46,820 nucleotides of DNA from Blastocatellia bacterium (GCA_021463145.1 JAJTWZ010000032.1:1-46820); one strand, 5' to 3'; shown: positions 9,258 to 19,205, counted from the stretch's first letter. A program made the numbers and translations. The notes: generated by a model not told the origin, from the letters alone.

Positions 9258-11120
9258 ATGAATTTGGCTCGGAGGATACGAACCGCTCGGCGCCTTGTCA
9301 GTCGTCGCGGGCCGCGACTCGCGGCACTCCGCTTTCTCGTCGGGTTGATTCCGAACGAGCGTCAGCGCGTGCTCGCGCTGACGCTCGTCGCCGGCGTCGT
9401 GTGCGGTTCGGTCGCGGTCGCGTTCCACTTCACGATCCGTCTATTCGAAAGAGTCCTCATCGACCGCGCCTTGGCAGTGCCCGGCTACTGGCGGCTCGCG
9501 CTTTGCGTACTGACCCCTGCCGCCGGCGGGCTCGCGTGCGGCGTGCTACTGCACTACGTCGTGCCCGGCGCGCGCGGCAGTGGGATCCCGCAGGTAAAGG
9601 AGGCGTACGCGATCAAGGGTGGCCGCGTCCCTCTGCGCGAAGCCGTCGGGAAGTTCCTCGTTGGGGCACTCCAGATTGGATCGGGATCCTCGCTCGGGCG
9701 TGAGGGTCCGACCGTGCACATCTGCGCCGGCGTCGTGAGTCGCCTCGGGCGAACTGCGGCGCTCTCGCGGCAGAACCTCGCCCGACTCCTGCCCGTCGGC
9801 GCCGCGGCCGGAATCGCCGCGGCCTTCAACGCGCCGATCGCGGCCGTCACGTTCGCGCTCGAAGAGATCGTCGGCGACCTCGACCAGACGATGCTCTCGG
9901 GCGTGGTCGTCGCCGCCGCACTCGCCGCCGTCACCGAGCGTGGGGTGCTCGGAGAGCACCCGGTCTTCGACATACCGACCGGCTACGGACTGCACTACGC
10001 GTCGTCGCTACTCTTCTACGCGCTGCTCGGCGTCGCCGCCGCACCCGTCTCGCTTGCGTTCACGGAGTCGCTGCTCTGGCTGCGTGCAAGGTTCAAGGCA
10101 ACTGCCGCCGTTCCGCCGTGGGCGCGGCCCGCGATCGGCGGTCTTGTCACCGGCACGCTCGCCGCCGCCGCCCTCGCGTGGTTTCACGTGAGCGGAGTGA
10201 CCGGCGGTGGCTACGACACGCTTCTCGAGGCGCTGTCGGGCAAGCTCGCGCTCGAAGTTCTGCTCCTGCTCGGAGCGCTCAAGCTTGTGGCTACCGTCTT
10301 CAGCTATTCAAGCGGGGGCGCCGGCGGAATTTTCGCGCCGGCGCTCTTCATCGGCGGAATGCTCGGCGGGGCCGTCGGCTGGTGCGACGTCACTCTCTTC
10401 CATCATCCGCAGACCGAGGTCGGCGCGTTCGCCCTCGTCGGCATGGGCGCGGTCTTCGCGGGGATCATTCGGGCGCCGATCACGTCGGTGCTGATCATAT
10501 TCGAGATGACGAACGGGTACTCGCTCGTGCTGCCGCTGATGATCGCCAACATGACGGCATACGGCCTCGCGCGGCGGTGGCGGCCGACCCCCATCTACGA
10601 AGCGCTGCTCGAGCAGGACGGCATCTACCTACCGTACCGGCGCGGCACCGTCGCGCACGCGCTCGAGGTCATTTCGGTCGCCGACGCAATGGCGACCCAG
10701 CCCGTCACGCTCCCAGCCGCGCTGACGGTCGAGGAGGCCGCGAGCCACGTCGAAAGCCTCCGCCACTCAACCTATCCGGTCGTCGGCCCGCAGAACGTTT
10801 TCGTCGGACTCGTGACCAAGGCGCGCCTGCGACTCGCCGTGGCCGAGGGCGGTCGGAACCGGCTTCTAAAGGAGATCGCCGACGGTAAGAACTTTGTCTA
10901 TCCGGACTATTCGCTCGCGCGCGCGGCCGTCCGGATGAACAGCCAGGGAGTCTCTCTCGTGGCTGTCCTGCGACGCGACGACCGAACACTCGTCGGCCTG
11001 ATCGCCATGACCGACATCGTGCGAGCCCAGGCGCGCGCCGTCGTGGCCCTCGGCGACGTCGACGTGTCCGTAATGCCGAAGTCTCGGGATGAGGGCTCGA
11101 ACGGCGCTGGCCGCACCTGA
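9258..11120 (+). CDS. ClC-family Cl-/H+ exchanger with C-terminal CBS pair
   Basis: A 620-residue protein from the ATG at 9258. It shows all three ClC selectivity motifs: GSGIPQV (108-114), GREGPTV (148-154) with the gating glutamate E149, and GGIFAPALFIGG further on. ALEEIVGD (200-207) keeps the internal 'proton glutamate' (position 203 of E. coli ClC). This argues for a coupled Cl-/H+ antiporter and not a passive channel. The last 130 residues hold two CBS-type segments (VADAMATQPVTL and DDRTLVGLIAMTDIVRA), which usually bind adenine nucleotides and adjust gating. Such exchangers serve acid resistance and anion/charge balance. Placed after two cation antiporters, it fits a general ion-homeostasis block. 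Confidence 0.92.
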   Translation: MNLARRIRTARRLVSRRGPRLAALRFLVGLIPNERQRVLALTLVAGVVCGSVAVAFHFTIRLFERVLIDRALAVPGYWRLALCVLTPAAGGLACGVLLHYVVPGARGSGIPQVKEAYAIKGGRVPLREAVGKFLVGALQIGSGSSLGREGPTVHICAGVVSRLGRTAALSRQNLARLLPVGAAAGIAAAFNAPIAAVTFALEEIVGDLDQTMLSGVVVAAALAAVTERGVLGEHPVFDIPTGYGLHYASSLLFYALLGVAAAPVSLAFTESLLWLRARFKATAAVPPWARPAIGGLVTGTLAAAALAWFHVSGVTGGGYDTLLEALSGKLALEVLLLLGALKLVATVFSYSSGGAGGIFAPALFIGGMLGGAVGWCDVTLFHHPQTEVGAFALVGMGAVFAGIIRAPITSVLIIFEMTNGYSLVLPLMIANMTAYGLARRWRPTPIYEALLEQDGIYLPYRRGTVAHALEVISVADAMATQPVTLPAALTVEEAASHVESLRHSTYPVVGPQNVFVGLVTKARLRLAVAEGGRNRLLKEIADGKNFVYPDYSLARAAVRMNSQGVSLVAVLRRDDRTLVGLIAMTDIVRAQARAVVALGDVDVSVMPKSRDEGSNGAGRT

Positions 11121-11230
11121 TCCAAGCACCGCGAGTCCGAGTGGCTCCCGACAATGCATGACGAGCGCGGGCAGGAGTCGATCGCTCTCCGGACGGCCGC
11201 GGCGGCGCCGCCCGATAAAGATTGCAACCG

Positions 11231-11374
11231 ATGAACGAGTCGCGCTATTCCGTGGAACCGCAGTCCGCCGTCCAGTCGCGTCGCCGGCGGCCGCGCGTCG
11301 CTCCCGTGTTCGACCGCGACCCCGACGCGCAGGCGCGCGCCGACCGGGCGTTCCAGGAGTCGCCGGACGGATGA
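11231..11374 (+). CDS. Possible 47-residue peptide, function unknown
   Basis: An ATG at 11231 opens a short frame (MNESRYSVEPQSAVQSRRRR, then acidic/Ala/Arg-rich to a TGA at 11374). Codon use is plausible, with mostly G or C in third positions, but there is no convincing Shine-Dalgarno sequence and I know no homologue. It lies 110 bases after the ClC gene, within about 500 bases (11121-11626) that otherwise hold nothing recognisable. Low-confidence call. Confidence 0.25.
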   Translation: MNESRYSVEPQSAVQSRRRRPRVAPVFDRDPDAQARADRAFQESPDG

Positions 11375-11626
11375 ATTCTCTCGAAGCAAGGAAAGCAGTC
11401 CCACCGGTCGGCGACGTCTTAAGCGGAGTCAGTGAAGCCAGTCAGAGGTTACCGCCAAGATAGCGGCCCTCTCGGCAGTGACGTGACGATGACGGAGCGC
11501 TAGGGCGCGCTTGTGGCGCGAAGTGGGAAAGTACGTACCCGGCGCGAGGTACCGCACAATCTCGACACCCGCAGCGCACGTCACGGCGCCGGAGTCCGAC
11601 TTTGCGCCGATCCAAGCCGCACGATG

Positions 11627-12181
11627 TTAGCCGTTTCTGAGGTACTGATAGACCGTTTCCCGACTGAGCCCGAGGTCACGCGCAATTTCGGCCTTGGGAA
11701 CCCCCGCCCTGACGCGAGCCAGCATTGCGTTCACCTGCTCCGTCGACAGCGCCTTCTTTCGGCCTCGGTATGCCCCGCGTTGCTTGGCAAGCGCGATACC
11801 CTCCCTCTGGCGCTCACGTATCAGCGCCCTTTCGAATTCAGCAAACGATCCCATCACCGACAGGAGCAAGGTCGACATCGGCGAGTCCTCGCCCGTGAAC
11901 GTGAGACGCGCCGTTACGAATTCGACCCGAACGCCGCGGGCCGTCAGTGTCTGCACGACTCGCCGGAGATCATCGAGATTGCGAGCCTGTCGATCCATGC
12001 TGTGGATGACGACGGTGTCTCCCTCCCGGACGAAGTCGAGTAGCAGAAGGACACGCGAGAGAAACGAAACTGGTCGAAGGGCCGAGAGCGACCGCTGGCC
12101 ACTAAAGTACCGCATCGGCGAAAACCTTCCGCTTGCACGCAGCAAGCCGGGCCGGCTGGAGCCACCTAGATCAGCTCGCAA
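11627..12181 (-). pseudogene. Serine recombinase (Tn3-type resolvase/invertase), catalytic N-terminus lost
   Basis: The last ~135 residues are a textbook resolvase: DFVREGDTVVIHSMDRQARN, TGEDSPMSTLLLSVMGSFAE and FERALIRERQREGIALAKQR, followed by a C-terminal helix-turn-helix (STEQVNAML...AEIARDLGLSRETVYQYLRNG). A full enzyme begins with about 60 residues including YxRVS, whose serine attacks DNA. Here that part is replaced by an unrelated Ser/Arg-rich stretch with no YxRVS in any frame up to the neighbouring gene. It should bind DNA but not cut it. It is most likely the leftover of a Tn3-family transposon, though no terminal repeats were recognised. Confidence 0.78.
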
Positions 12182-12223
12182 CTCCGGCGGAGGACGCGTT
12201 CGCCTCCGAGTCGCACCGCGACT

Positions 12224-13189
12224 TTACCGAATCATCAGCAGTACGAGGAAGGCAAGGTAGACCGCGACAAGGAGGCCGCCTTCCGTTCGAGTGATCACGC
12301 GCTCCGTTCGCAGGAACAGCACGGCCATCCCCGTCAGCACCGCCATCAGCACAAGATCGATCCGCAGCGCGTCGTTCGAGCCCGCGATCGGTCGAATGAG
12401 TCCCGCAGCGCCGAGCACCACGAGCACGTTGAAGATGTTCGAGCCGACGACGTTTCCGACCGCGATCGCCGAGTGTCCCCGCAAGGCCGCGACGAGCGAC
12501 GCTGCCATCTCGGGCAGCGAAGTTCCAATGGCGACGATCGTCAGACCGACGACGAATTCGCTCATTCCGAGACCGAGTGCCAAGCTCACCGCACCGTCAA
12601 CGAAAGCCTTGCCCGCGACGAGCAGCACCGCCAGGCCGAGCACACTCCAGGCGGCAAGCGCCAGACGCGACACGGAGGGCTTCTCGTACACCGGTGGCTC
12701 GGCCGGCGGCACGGCAACGGCCGGATCCGAAATCTGCCGCGACGAACGCACGAGGTAGAACGTGAAGACACACGACGCCGCGAAGAGCAGGCCCGATTCG
12801 AAGCGTCCAATCGACCCGTCCCACAGCAGCAGCGGTACGGCGGCCGCCGAGAGCACGAGCACCGGCAACTCGCGATAGATGAGTCCGCCTTCGACCCGAG
12901 GCGGCGAGATGAGGGCTGTCACGCCGAGGATGAGACCGAAGTTCGCGATGTTCGACCCGATGATGTTGCCGAGTACGAGATCGCCCCGTCCGTCGAAGGC
13001 CGCTCCACACGAAACGACCAGCTCAGGCGCCGATGTTCCGTAGGCCACGACCGTCAGCCCGACGATGAGCGGACGAATACCGAACGAATGCGCCAACCCG
13101 GCCGTGCCGCGCACGAGCCATTCGGCGCCGAAGTAGAGACCAGCGCTTCCGGCGAGCAGCATAAGGACGTCGAGGAGCATGCCCGGCAC
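12224..13189 (-). CDS. CaCA-family Ca2+/cation antiporter (YrbG-like)
   Basis: A 321-residue membrane protein with about ten hydrophobic segments and the duplicated alpha-repeats of the family: GTSAPELVVS...GNIIGSNIANFGL in the first half and GTSLPEMAAS...GNVVGSNIFNVLV in the second. The conserved acids and polar residues of each repeat form the ion-binding centre. The two halves are inverted repeats joined by a hydrophilic loop near residues 150-175 (Pro/Ala-rich). It should exchange Ca2+ for Na+ or H+ across the inner membrane. It lies in the block of ion transporters but on the opposite strand to the antiporters and ClC. Confidence 0.9.
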   Translation of the reverse strand: MPGMLLDVLMLLAGSAGLYFGAEWLVRGTAGLAHSFGIRPLIVGLTVVAYGTSAPELVVSCGAAFDGRGDLVLGNIIGSNIANFGLILGVTALISPPRVEGGLIYRELPVLVLSAAAVPLLLWDGSIGRFESGLLFAASCVFTFYLVRSSRQISDPAVAVPPAEPPVYEKPSVSRLALAAWSVLGLAVLLVAGKAFVDGAVSLALGLGMSEFVVGLTIVAIGTSLPEMAASLVAALRGHSAIAVGNVVGSNIFNVLVVLGAAGLIRPIAGSNDALRIDLVLMAVLTGMAVLFLRTERVITRTEGGLLVAVYLAFLVLLMIR

Positions 13190-13341
13190 GGACTATAGGC
13201 TATCCGCTCGCCCCCTTGCACGGTCCAGAACCCGCTCGGAAATGTGCGGATCGGCGCTCAATTCAATCCTGCGATGAAATCCACTTCCTTTCAGCCCAGT
13301 CGATTCGCCCGAACGGCGTGAGCTGAACCAAGTGCGGTTCC

Positions 13342-14085
13342 TCACGTCCCTCCAGCTCGCGCCTTGAATCGGGCGAGCAGCAGCCAGAGTATGGCAACGT
13401 TCGCCGCGAGGCCGGCGAGTCCGTACGCGAGGTAGCTCTCGCCCGCCGTCGCCAGCCAGAGCATCTTCATCGGCCAGTAGCCGGGGACGACCCCACCCAC
13501 GAGCTGCCAGGGAAGATCGAGAAAGTAGGCGGCGATCGGCAGCACGTTGACGAGGTTGATGATCTTGACGAGAGCAAAGCCCGCAACTTTGTTCTCGGCA
13601 AACGAGACGAGGAAGAGCGCCGTGATTGGTCCCGTCACAGCTGCAAGCACCGCGATGACCGCCAGGTCGGGGATCGCAAGCGGAGCCAGTCCGGCGATCG
13701 GATAGCAGAGAAGGGTCGCTAGAACTCCAACCAGGAGCGGTGCCGTGACCCGATAGGCGAGGTACGTCGAGAGCGAAAGAGGCGTCACGAGCAGCGCTGT
13801 GAGGGTGCGGTCGTCGCGCTCGTCGAGAAGCAGGAACCCGACGATCATCCCGACCAGCCCCGGCGGCATCATCAGGAAGAAACTCATCAGCAGCCCGTAA
13901 TACGGCACCAAATCGAAATCGGCGCCGCGCGCAAGCGCACCGGTGAGCTGCGGGACGCCGAAGCGGTACAGGAGCGCCAACAGTAACGGACCGAAAGCCG
14001 TCGAGAGCAGCAGGCTGTCGCGTCGAACATTTGCGAAGTCGATTCGGGCGAGCGCGCCGAGCGTCGATGTCAGACTGCGTGGCAT
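13342..14085 (-). CDS. ABC-2-type transporter permease (second subunit)
   Basis: A 247-residue membrane protein with about six hydrophobic segments and the ABC-2 pattern, including LLLDERDDRTLTALLVTPL, the conserved stretch after the second segment of such permeases (LxxExExxTxxxLLxTPL). It follows the other permease gene by only six bases and is the last gene of a three-gene unit with the ATPase at 14799-15653. Exporters of this class move drugs, lipids, polysaccharides or small proteins; nothing here names the substrate. The 150 bases between its stop and the CaCA start hold no gene. Confidence 0.85.
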   Translation of the reverse strand: MPRSLTSTLGALARIDFANVRRDSLLLSTAFGPLLLALLYRFGVPQLTGALARGADFDLVPYYGLLMSFFLMMPPGLVGMIVGFLLLDERDDRTLTALLVTPLSLSTYLAYRVTAPLLVGVLATLLCYPIAGLAPLAIPDLAVIAVLAAVTGPITALFLVSFAENKVAGFALVKIINLVNVLPIAAYFLDLPWQLVGGVVPGYWPMKMLWLATAGESYLAYGLAGLAANVAILWLLLARFKARAGGT

Positions 14086-14091
14086 AGAGCG

Positions 14092-14802
14092 TCAGGCTCC
14101 CGACGTCCGAACGACGAATCGGTCGAAGCGACTTCTCGCCCAGACGAATGTTGCAGCAAACCATGCGACGAGTCCGAACAGTGCGACCGCGATCTTCCAG
14201 CCGGGCTCGGACGCGTAGGCGCCCCGCATCAACACGAGCGCCATCTCCACCGGATGCGGCAGGAAGAACACGCTGTCGACGAATCCGAAATGGCCGATGA
14301 GCGGCGCGACGAACGCGAACACGAACCCAAGCGACGGAATCATGAATTCGTTGATCGAGTCGTACCGGACGATCGCGATGAACCCGAGCATCGTGTAGAT
14401 GGCTGCGAGCAGGGCGCTCGCCGGAAGCAAGAATCCCCACCGGGCCTGGGTACCGGAGAGAAATGCGACGATGACGAGCGACTCGACAAGGGCAAGCGCC
14501 ACAAGCGAAAGGACCTTCGACAGCAGGTACTCGGAATCACGAAGCGGCGTCGTCGCGACTGCCGAGAGCGAGCCTTCGCCCTTCTCGAAGAGCACGAGCG
14601 CGGCGACGAAATAGAACGTCGTCATCAGAAGGTTGCCCACGACGAACACCGGAACGAGAAGCGCAGCGTGCGGCCGGAGGGCCTCCGCCGTGAACCAGAG
14701 CGCAGTCGCCCAGACGGCAACGACGAGCCCTGTGACAGCGTAAAGCCCGTAGCGAACCTGGAGCCGCACGTCGAGCCGGATCGCCGTGACGAGCCTCTTC
14801 AC
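14092..14802 (-). CDS. ABC-2-type transporter permease (first subunit)
   Basis: A 236-residue protein with six predicted membrane segments. The stretch LFEKGEGSLSAVATTPLRDS is the ABC-2 permease signature (compare the paired subunit's DERDDRTLTALLVTPL), and the two subunits probably form a heterodimer. The start ATG overlaps the ATPase stop by four bases (ATGA), a sign of translational coupling. The ending VRTSGA* lies six bases before the next permease. Substrate unknown. Confidence 0.85.
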   Translation of the reverse strand: MKRLVTAIRLDVRLQVRYGLYAVTGLVVAVWATALWFTAEALRPHAALLVPVFVVGNLLMTTFYFVAALVLFEKGEGSLSAVATTPLRDSEYLLSKVLSLVALALVESLVIVAFLSGTQARWGFLLPASALLAAIYTMLGFIAIVRYDSINEFMIPSLGFVFAFVAPLIGHFGFVDSVFFLPHPVEMALVLMRGAYASEPGWKIAVALFGLVAWFAATFVWARSRFDRFVVRTSGA

Positions 14803-15653
14803 GAGAGCGTCCGCCCGGTCAGTTGAATGAAGATGTCCTCGAGCGTCGTCTCCTGGGTGTGAATCGTCTGAATGGGCTTGTTGCGGAGGGTCGCGAGGAA
14901 TTCCGGGTTGTCGCCGAGACCGTCGAGCGGAAACTCGCGGGTCTCGAGCCCGCCGGGGCCCTCGAGCTCGACGCGGACGAATCGTCGGCCGTGTCGAAGC
15001 TTGAGCGTTCGAGGAGCGTCGACGAGCTCGATACGCCCGTCGACGATGAAGGCGACGCGGTCGCAGAGCTCGTCGGCGATCTGCATGCTGTGTGTCGTCA
15101 GGACGACCGTCGCGCCCTGGTCGCGGCGCTTGAGCACGAGGTCGCGGACGAGACGGCTCGTCACAGGATCAAGCCCCGACGTGGGCTCGTCGAGGAACAG
15201 CAGCTCGGGACGATTCAAGAGGGAGCGGGCGACGTTCAGGCGTAGGCGCATGCCCTTCGAGAACTGCGCCACGCGCTTATCGGCGTCGTCCGCGAGGCCG
15301 ACGGCGTCAAGCAGCTCGCGCGGATCCTCGGTCGCTCCGGAATAGAATCCGCGAAAGGCGGTGAGGTTCTCGAGCGCCGTGAGCTTGAGGTAGTGATTCG
15401 GAAGCTCGAACGAGACGCCGATGCGCTCGTAATAGTCGCTGCCCCAGTTGTTCAGGTCGCGATCGAAGATCCGAACCGATCCTGCGTAGTCGCGAAGGAG
15501 CCGGATGAGGATCTTCTGCGCGGTGCTCTTGCCGGCGCCGCTCGGTCCAAGGAACCCGAAGATCTCCCCGCGCTCGACGCGAAAGCCGATAGACCGAAGT
15601 GCCGGCTCTCGCGTGGCGGGGTACTGGAACGTGAGGTCACGGACTTCGATCAC
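14799..15653 (-). CDS. ABC transporter ATP-binding subunit (ABC-2 exporter)
   Basis: A 284-residue ATPase with Walker A GPSGAGKST (about 36-44), a Q-loop region, an ABC signature near FSKGMRLRLNVARSLLNRP, Walker B LLFLDEPTSGLDP and switch His in TTHS. The signature has FSKGM where most have LSGGQ; this variant is common in DrrA/CcmA-like exporters. The C-terminal 70 residues are the extension usual in this subfamily. It is the first gene of an ATPase-permease-permease operon transcribed leftwards and powers the two 6-TM subunits. I cannot assign the cargo. The position among ion and osmolyte genes does not prove a link. Confidence 0.9.
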   Translation of the reverse strand: MIEVRDLTFQYPATREPALRSIGFRVERGEIFGFLGPSGAGKSTAQKILIRLLRDYAGSVRIFDRDLNNWGSDYYERIGVSFELPNHYLKLTALENLTAFRGFYSGATEDPRELLDAVGLADDADKRVAQFSKGMRLRLNVARSLLNRPELLFLDEPTSGLDPVTSRLVRDLVLKRRDQGATVVLTTHSMQIADELCDRVAFIVDGRIELVDAPRTLKLRHGRRFVRVELEGPGGLETREFPLDGLGDNPEFLATLRNKPIQTIHTQETTLEDIFIQLTGRTLS

Positions 15654-16099
15654 GGGCGTAGACTATCGATGAAGCGCCGCACTGCAAAGACGACTATGGA
15701 ACACACGACCGCGAGTTGGCGCCCGCGACCTATGATCGCTCGCAGCGAGGTCGCAACGCCTGGCTGCCACTCGATATCGCTTGGCAACTGAAGCATTTCG
15801 TCGGACCTCGGGGACCATCAATCGGACTGGGACTACGTCTGGAAACGGTACCGGAATGCGGCCCAGACTCCGATTCAGCCACTTCCGACCATTTGAGGCC
15901 CTTAGCGTACGATTTTTTCCGTTTTCTGAGGGCCCCTTCGAGCGACTCGACGCGAACGCTTGGCACCGCACCGTGTGGGGCCTCACATCGAGGCGACCGG
16001 GCGGCACAGATGTAGAATTTTCGTCGTGGGGCCCGACGGCTTTTTGGGCGCAATAGCCCGAGATTATCCGATTCGAATTGCCGACAATGAGACATCGTC
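15654..16099. other. Gene-free interval between ABC operon and receiver gene
   Basis: About 445 bases. Several frames are open on both strands, but their products are Arg/Ser/Pro-rich with no motif. The promoter of the ABC operon must lie in the left part. I could not pick a clear -35/-10 or sigma-54 pair, nor a convincing terminator for the sucrose operon that ends at 16100. Confidence 0.4.
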
Positions 16100-16522
16100 T
16101 CAGCATCGGCCAGTGAGCACCTTGATGATGGTAACGAGCTCGTCCGGTTCGACTGGCTTGCCCATATGCGCCTCAAAGCCCGCGTCGAGCGAGGCTTGTC
16201 GATCCTCGTCTCTTGAGAATGCAGTCAGCGCGATCGCTGGGATTGTCCCCCCCTTTTCGGGGGACCTTGCCCGGATAGTGCGAATGAGCTGGTATCCATC
16301 TTCGAATGGAAGGCCGATGTCCGAAACAAGGATGTCACAGCGCTCCACGTCGAGCACGGCGAGTGCCTCGCGTGCAAGGGTAACTGACGTCACAGTGGCA
16401 CCGTGCGCCTCGAGAAGGAGGGTGGCCACTTCGCGCGAGTCGTCCGTGTCCTCGACCAACAGCACGTGAATCCCATCAAGGGGCAGAAGAAAAACCTGCA
16501 CGTCGGTCACATCAGTTGACAT
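16100..16522 (-). CDS. Single-domain response regulator (CheY-like receiver)
   Basis: A 140-residue stand-alone receiver domain. Key residues are present: acidic pocket E24/D25 (LLVEDTDDS), phospho-acceptor D68 (ILVSDIGLPF), T100 (IALTAF) and K122 (MGKP). There is no output domain, so it must signal through protein contact, as CheY, Spo0F or phosphorelay receivers do. The kinase partner is not obvious. The lone kinase in the window (29079) already pairs with an NtrC-type regulator. The gene follows the sucrose operon after 265 bases with its own potential operator (16591-16620). A decayed sister copy lies at 8373-8790. Confidence 0.88.
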   Translation of the reverse strand: MSTDVTDVQVFLLPLDGIHVLLVEDTDDSREVATLLLEAHGATVTSVTLAREALAVLDVERCDILVSDIGLPFEDGYQLIRTIRARSPEKGGTIPAIALTAFSRDEDRQASLDAGFEAHMGKPVEPDELVTIIKVLTGRC

Positions 16523-16590
16523 ATGGGCAACCCCGAAGGCTTAGGCTGAAGTGTCCCGTGTTGGGTTCACCGGACCTTGAAGCACCGAAT

Positions 16591-16620
16591 CAGTGCACGT
16601 TGATGGCACGTTGTGCACTG
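16591..16620. repeat. Perfect 8-bp inverted repeat (CAGTGCAC, 14-base spacer, GTGCACTG)
   Basis: The arms are at 16591-16598 and 16613-16620, and GCACGTTG or CACGTTG appears twice in and beside the spacer. It lies about 70-100 bases before the receiver gene start and about 170 bases after the sucrose synthase stop (minus-strand direction). It could be an operator for the receiver gene or an RNA hairpin in a readthrough transcript. No U-run follows, so it is not a typical intrinsic terminator. Confidence 0.4.
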
Positions 16621-16787
16621 CAGAGCCTGATTAAGATGAAGGACTTTGCGCGGGCGAGCATTCGAAGTCATTGCGGACCTTGTCGATCATGTAGACATCG
16701 GTTTTTCCGGATGAGCGGAACGACCATCGACAGTTTGGCTAGTCGACGAACGTTCCGGATACTGGAAACGGCGGCATGATCGTGATG

Positions 16788-19187
16788 TCATTGCCTCGAA
16801 ATCGTCGCCGCGCGCGACTTGTACATCAGGTGGTAGAACATTCTCAGGTAGCGGTCGGCCTGCTCCCGATCGAGATCGTTCGTGAATTTCCAGAAACCGT
16901 AGATCCGGGAGAGGGTCATCAGGCGTTCTGCGTACCGCTTCCACGTGTAGCGTTCCTCGACGCGAGAGAGTGAGGCCGTCGACACTCGCATCCAAGAGGC
17001 CGGTTCCTCCGCCGCGCGCTCGAGAAATGCGGCGATGCGGTCGGCGGCTGCCGCACCATCGTTCGGGTCGATATGAAACCCCGACTCTCCGTCCCGGATG
17101 ATCTCACGCGGGCCGCCGTAACGCGTCGCAAACGTCGGAAGGCCGGACGACATGGCTTCGACGATCGTCAGACCAAATGCCTCGAACAGAGCCGGTTGCA
17201 CGAAGACGCCGCGGCAGTCGGCGACGTAGCGGTAGAGCTCGCCGGCGAGGTTACGATCGAGACGCGCGCTTATCCACCTGAGATTGCCGTCGAGTCCATA
17301 GCGGTCCATCAGCCCGTGCATTCGTTCGATCTGCGATCGCTCCTCTCGATCCTCCGAGAGTGTCGGGTCGATATGACCGCCGATGACGAACAGGTTGGCA
17401 ATGCTGCGAAGTCGGTCACTCTCGCCGAACCATTCGACGAGGCCGGTCAGGTTCTTTACGTGGTCGAGACGCGCCATGGTGAAAACAAGTGCCTTGCCAC
17501 GATCGGCGAGCACTCCGCGGGCGTCCGGACGCGGCCCACCGAAGATCATCTCCTCGATTTCGGGCTCGAGTCCCTTGAGTCGCCGATCGGTCTCGGTGTG
17601 CGAGAAGTAGACGTCCGGATCGGCGCCTGGCGAAACGATGTTGAACTTCGGATCGAACACGTCGATTCCGTCGACGACACGGTAGAGACCCGGCATCGCA
17701 TAAGACTGATAGCTTTCGTACTGGCCGATGCTGAACTCGCCGCCTGCGATCTCCTGATAGGTGCTCGTGATGATGAAGTCAGCGGAGTTCATCGCGATCA
17801 GGTCGGCCGTGTACTGGCACGAGAAGTGGTACTTCGGCTCGTGCTCCTGCCAGTACATGGCCGAGAGCAGGTACTTCGTCTTCTCGAGCGCGTGCGCAAT
17901 GTTGCACTGCGTAACGCCGAGGCGACGGCTGAGAAGCGTTGCGACCAGGTTGCCGTCCGAGTAGTTGCCGACGACGAGGTCCGGACGGCCGCCGAACTCG
18001 ACCGCAATCTCCCGCTCAACCTCAGCGGCAAAGCCTTCCAGGTAAGGCCAGAGGTCGAAACGCGAAATCCAGGGACGGACGACCTCGCCGCTCTCGGACC
18101 GAAACGGGACGCGCAGGATCCACGAGTTGTCGCATCCCCGTATCCGCTCGAGTCTTTGGTCGCACGTCGTTTCCCCGGCGTCGGGAATGAGCCGCGTTAC
18201 CACAAGAATCTTTGGCTCTACGTCGACTCCCTGAATCCGAAGACGCTCGCGCATTTCGTGCTCGAGCGCGCGCACCTGATCGAGGATGTAAACGACCTGG
18301 CCGCCGGTGTCGGGCAGACCGAGGACGTTGTCCTGGCCGAAGTAGCCGTGCGGCGAAAGGATCAGGATTCGCGAGATCATCGGGACGCGCGCGAGAAACG
18401 CCTCGAGCGCCACGGGCGAGGGCGCCTCGAGTATGTCACGCAGGAGATTCATCGTGTCCGTGGCGCGTCCGGCGGTGCTCCCCCAGCCTGCGGCGAATCC
18501 GATCCGGGACATTTGATCGGCAACCTCGGACCACGGCGTGGCCGGCACGAGCGGCTCGAGCAGCGCGATCGCTTCGCGCAGCGCCGAGCGGAACTGATCA
18601 ACCGAAGCGAAGGTGCGTTCGACGAGCAGTGTATGACCGTCGATGGCGTGCAGCGTCAGGAAGGACAGGAGTCTCGTGTGGCCGTCCTTCAGGTTCCGGA
18701 ACATCTCACTCGAAAGATGCCGGTTGAGGAATTGCACGCCCTGGCCGATCGACTCAGACTCGCGAAGTCGCGGAAAGCCCTTGTTGAACGGACGGAAGTC
18801 GACCTTGAGCGGATCTTTCCGCTCGCCGCTTTGCACCAGCGATTCTCGAAACGCCAGGTACTCGCTCACGGAGACTTCCTCCGGGACGAGTCCTTCGAGA
18901 TGGATGCGGACGTAGCTCCAGCGTCCGATCCGCTCGCGAACGGCGAAGTAACCCCAGGGATCCCGGAAGGCCGCGTCCTGCAGGAGTCGCACGAACGTGG
19001 CAAGGGGTGACTTCTGGACGGCGTCGCCGCCGTAGTCGCGGCAGACGCCCTCGAGAGCGGCTCTCAGATCCGACTGGAGCAGGTACGGACGGTCGACGCT
19101 GAAATAAGCCCTCATCAGGGCATCGATGATGTTGCGGTGCTCGCGCGCGTATGCAATCAGCTCGTCTCTCAAAGTACCTCGCTTCAT
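16788..19187 (-). CDS. Sucrose synthase (GT4 family)
   Basis: A 799-residue protein, the usual length of sucrose synthases. Residues 1-270 form the N-terminal regulatory region (e.g. [20 protein letters not shown]). The GT-B catalytic part starts near 271 with [20 protein letters not shown] and the DTGGQ motif. Near residue 680, [16 protein letters not shown] carries the E-x7-E motif. The enzyme reversibly converts sucrose plus a nucleoside diphosphate (ADP or UDP) into NDP-glucose and fructose. It follows sucrose-phosphate synthase by 18 bases, so sucrose can be made and cleaved from the same transcript, as reported for nitrifiers and some other bacteria. The fructose would be recaptured by the fructokinase at 21392. 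Confidence 0.92.
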   Translation of the reverse strand: MKRGTLRDELIAYAREHRNIIDALMRAYFSVDRPYLLQSDLRAALEGVCRDYGGDAVQKSPLATFVRLLQDAAFRDPWGYFAVRERIGRWSYVRIHLEGLVPEEVSVSEYLAFRESLVQSGERKDPLKVDFRPFNKGFPRLRESESIGQGVQFLNRHLSSEMFRNLKDGHTRLLSFLTLHAIDGHTLLVERTFASVDQFRSALREAIALLEPLVPATPWSEVADQMSRIGFAAGWGSTAGRATDTMNLLRDILEAPSPVALEAFLARVPMISRILILSPHGYFGQDNVLGLPDTGGQVVYILDQVRALEHEMRERLRIQGVDVEPKILVVTRLIPDAGETTCDQRLERIRGCDNSWILRVPFRSESGEVVRPWISRFDLWPYLEGFAAEVEREIAVEFGGRPDLVVGNYSDGNLVATLLSRRLGVTQCNIAHALEKTKYLLSAMYWQEHEPKYHFSCQYTADLIAMNSADFIITSTYQEIAGGEFSIGQYESYQSYAMPGLYRVVDGIDVFDPKFNIVSPGADPDVYFSHTETDRRLKGLEPEIEEMIFGGPRPDARGVLADRGKALVFTMARLDHVKNLTGLVEWFGESDRLRSIANLFVIGGHIDPTLSEDREERSQIERMHGLMDRYGLDGNLRWISARLDRNLAGELYRYVADCRGVFVQPALFEAFGLTIVEAMSSGLPTFATRYGGPREIIRDGESGFHIDPNDGAAAADRIAAFLERAAEEPASWMRVSTASLSRVEERYTWKRYAERLMTLSRIYGFWKFTNDLDREQADRYLRMFYHLMYKSRAATISRQ

Positions 19188-19205
19188 CCGGCTCGATCGT
19201 TCTCG

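Noticed and set aside
13193-14440. A 415-codon minus-strand frame across the ABC-2 permeases
   Set aside because: Its product is Arg-rich and patternless, while the overlapping frames give clear membrane permeases with ABC-2 motifs.
16603-16617. TGGCACGTTGTGCAC as a sigma-54 promoter
   Set aside because: The GG is present, but there is no GC at the required spacing and no plus-strand gene downstream.
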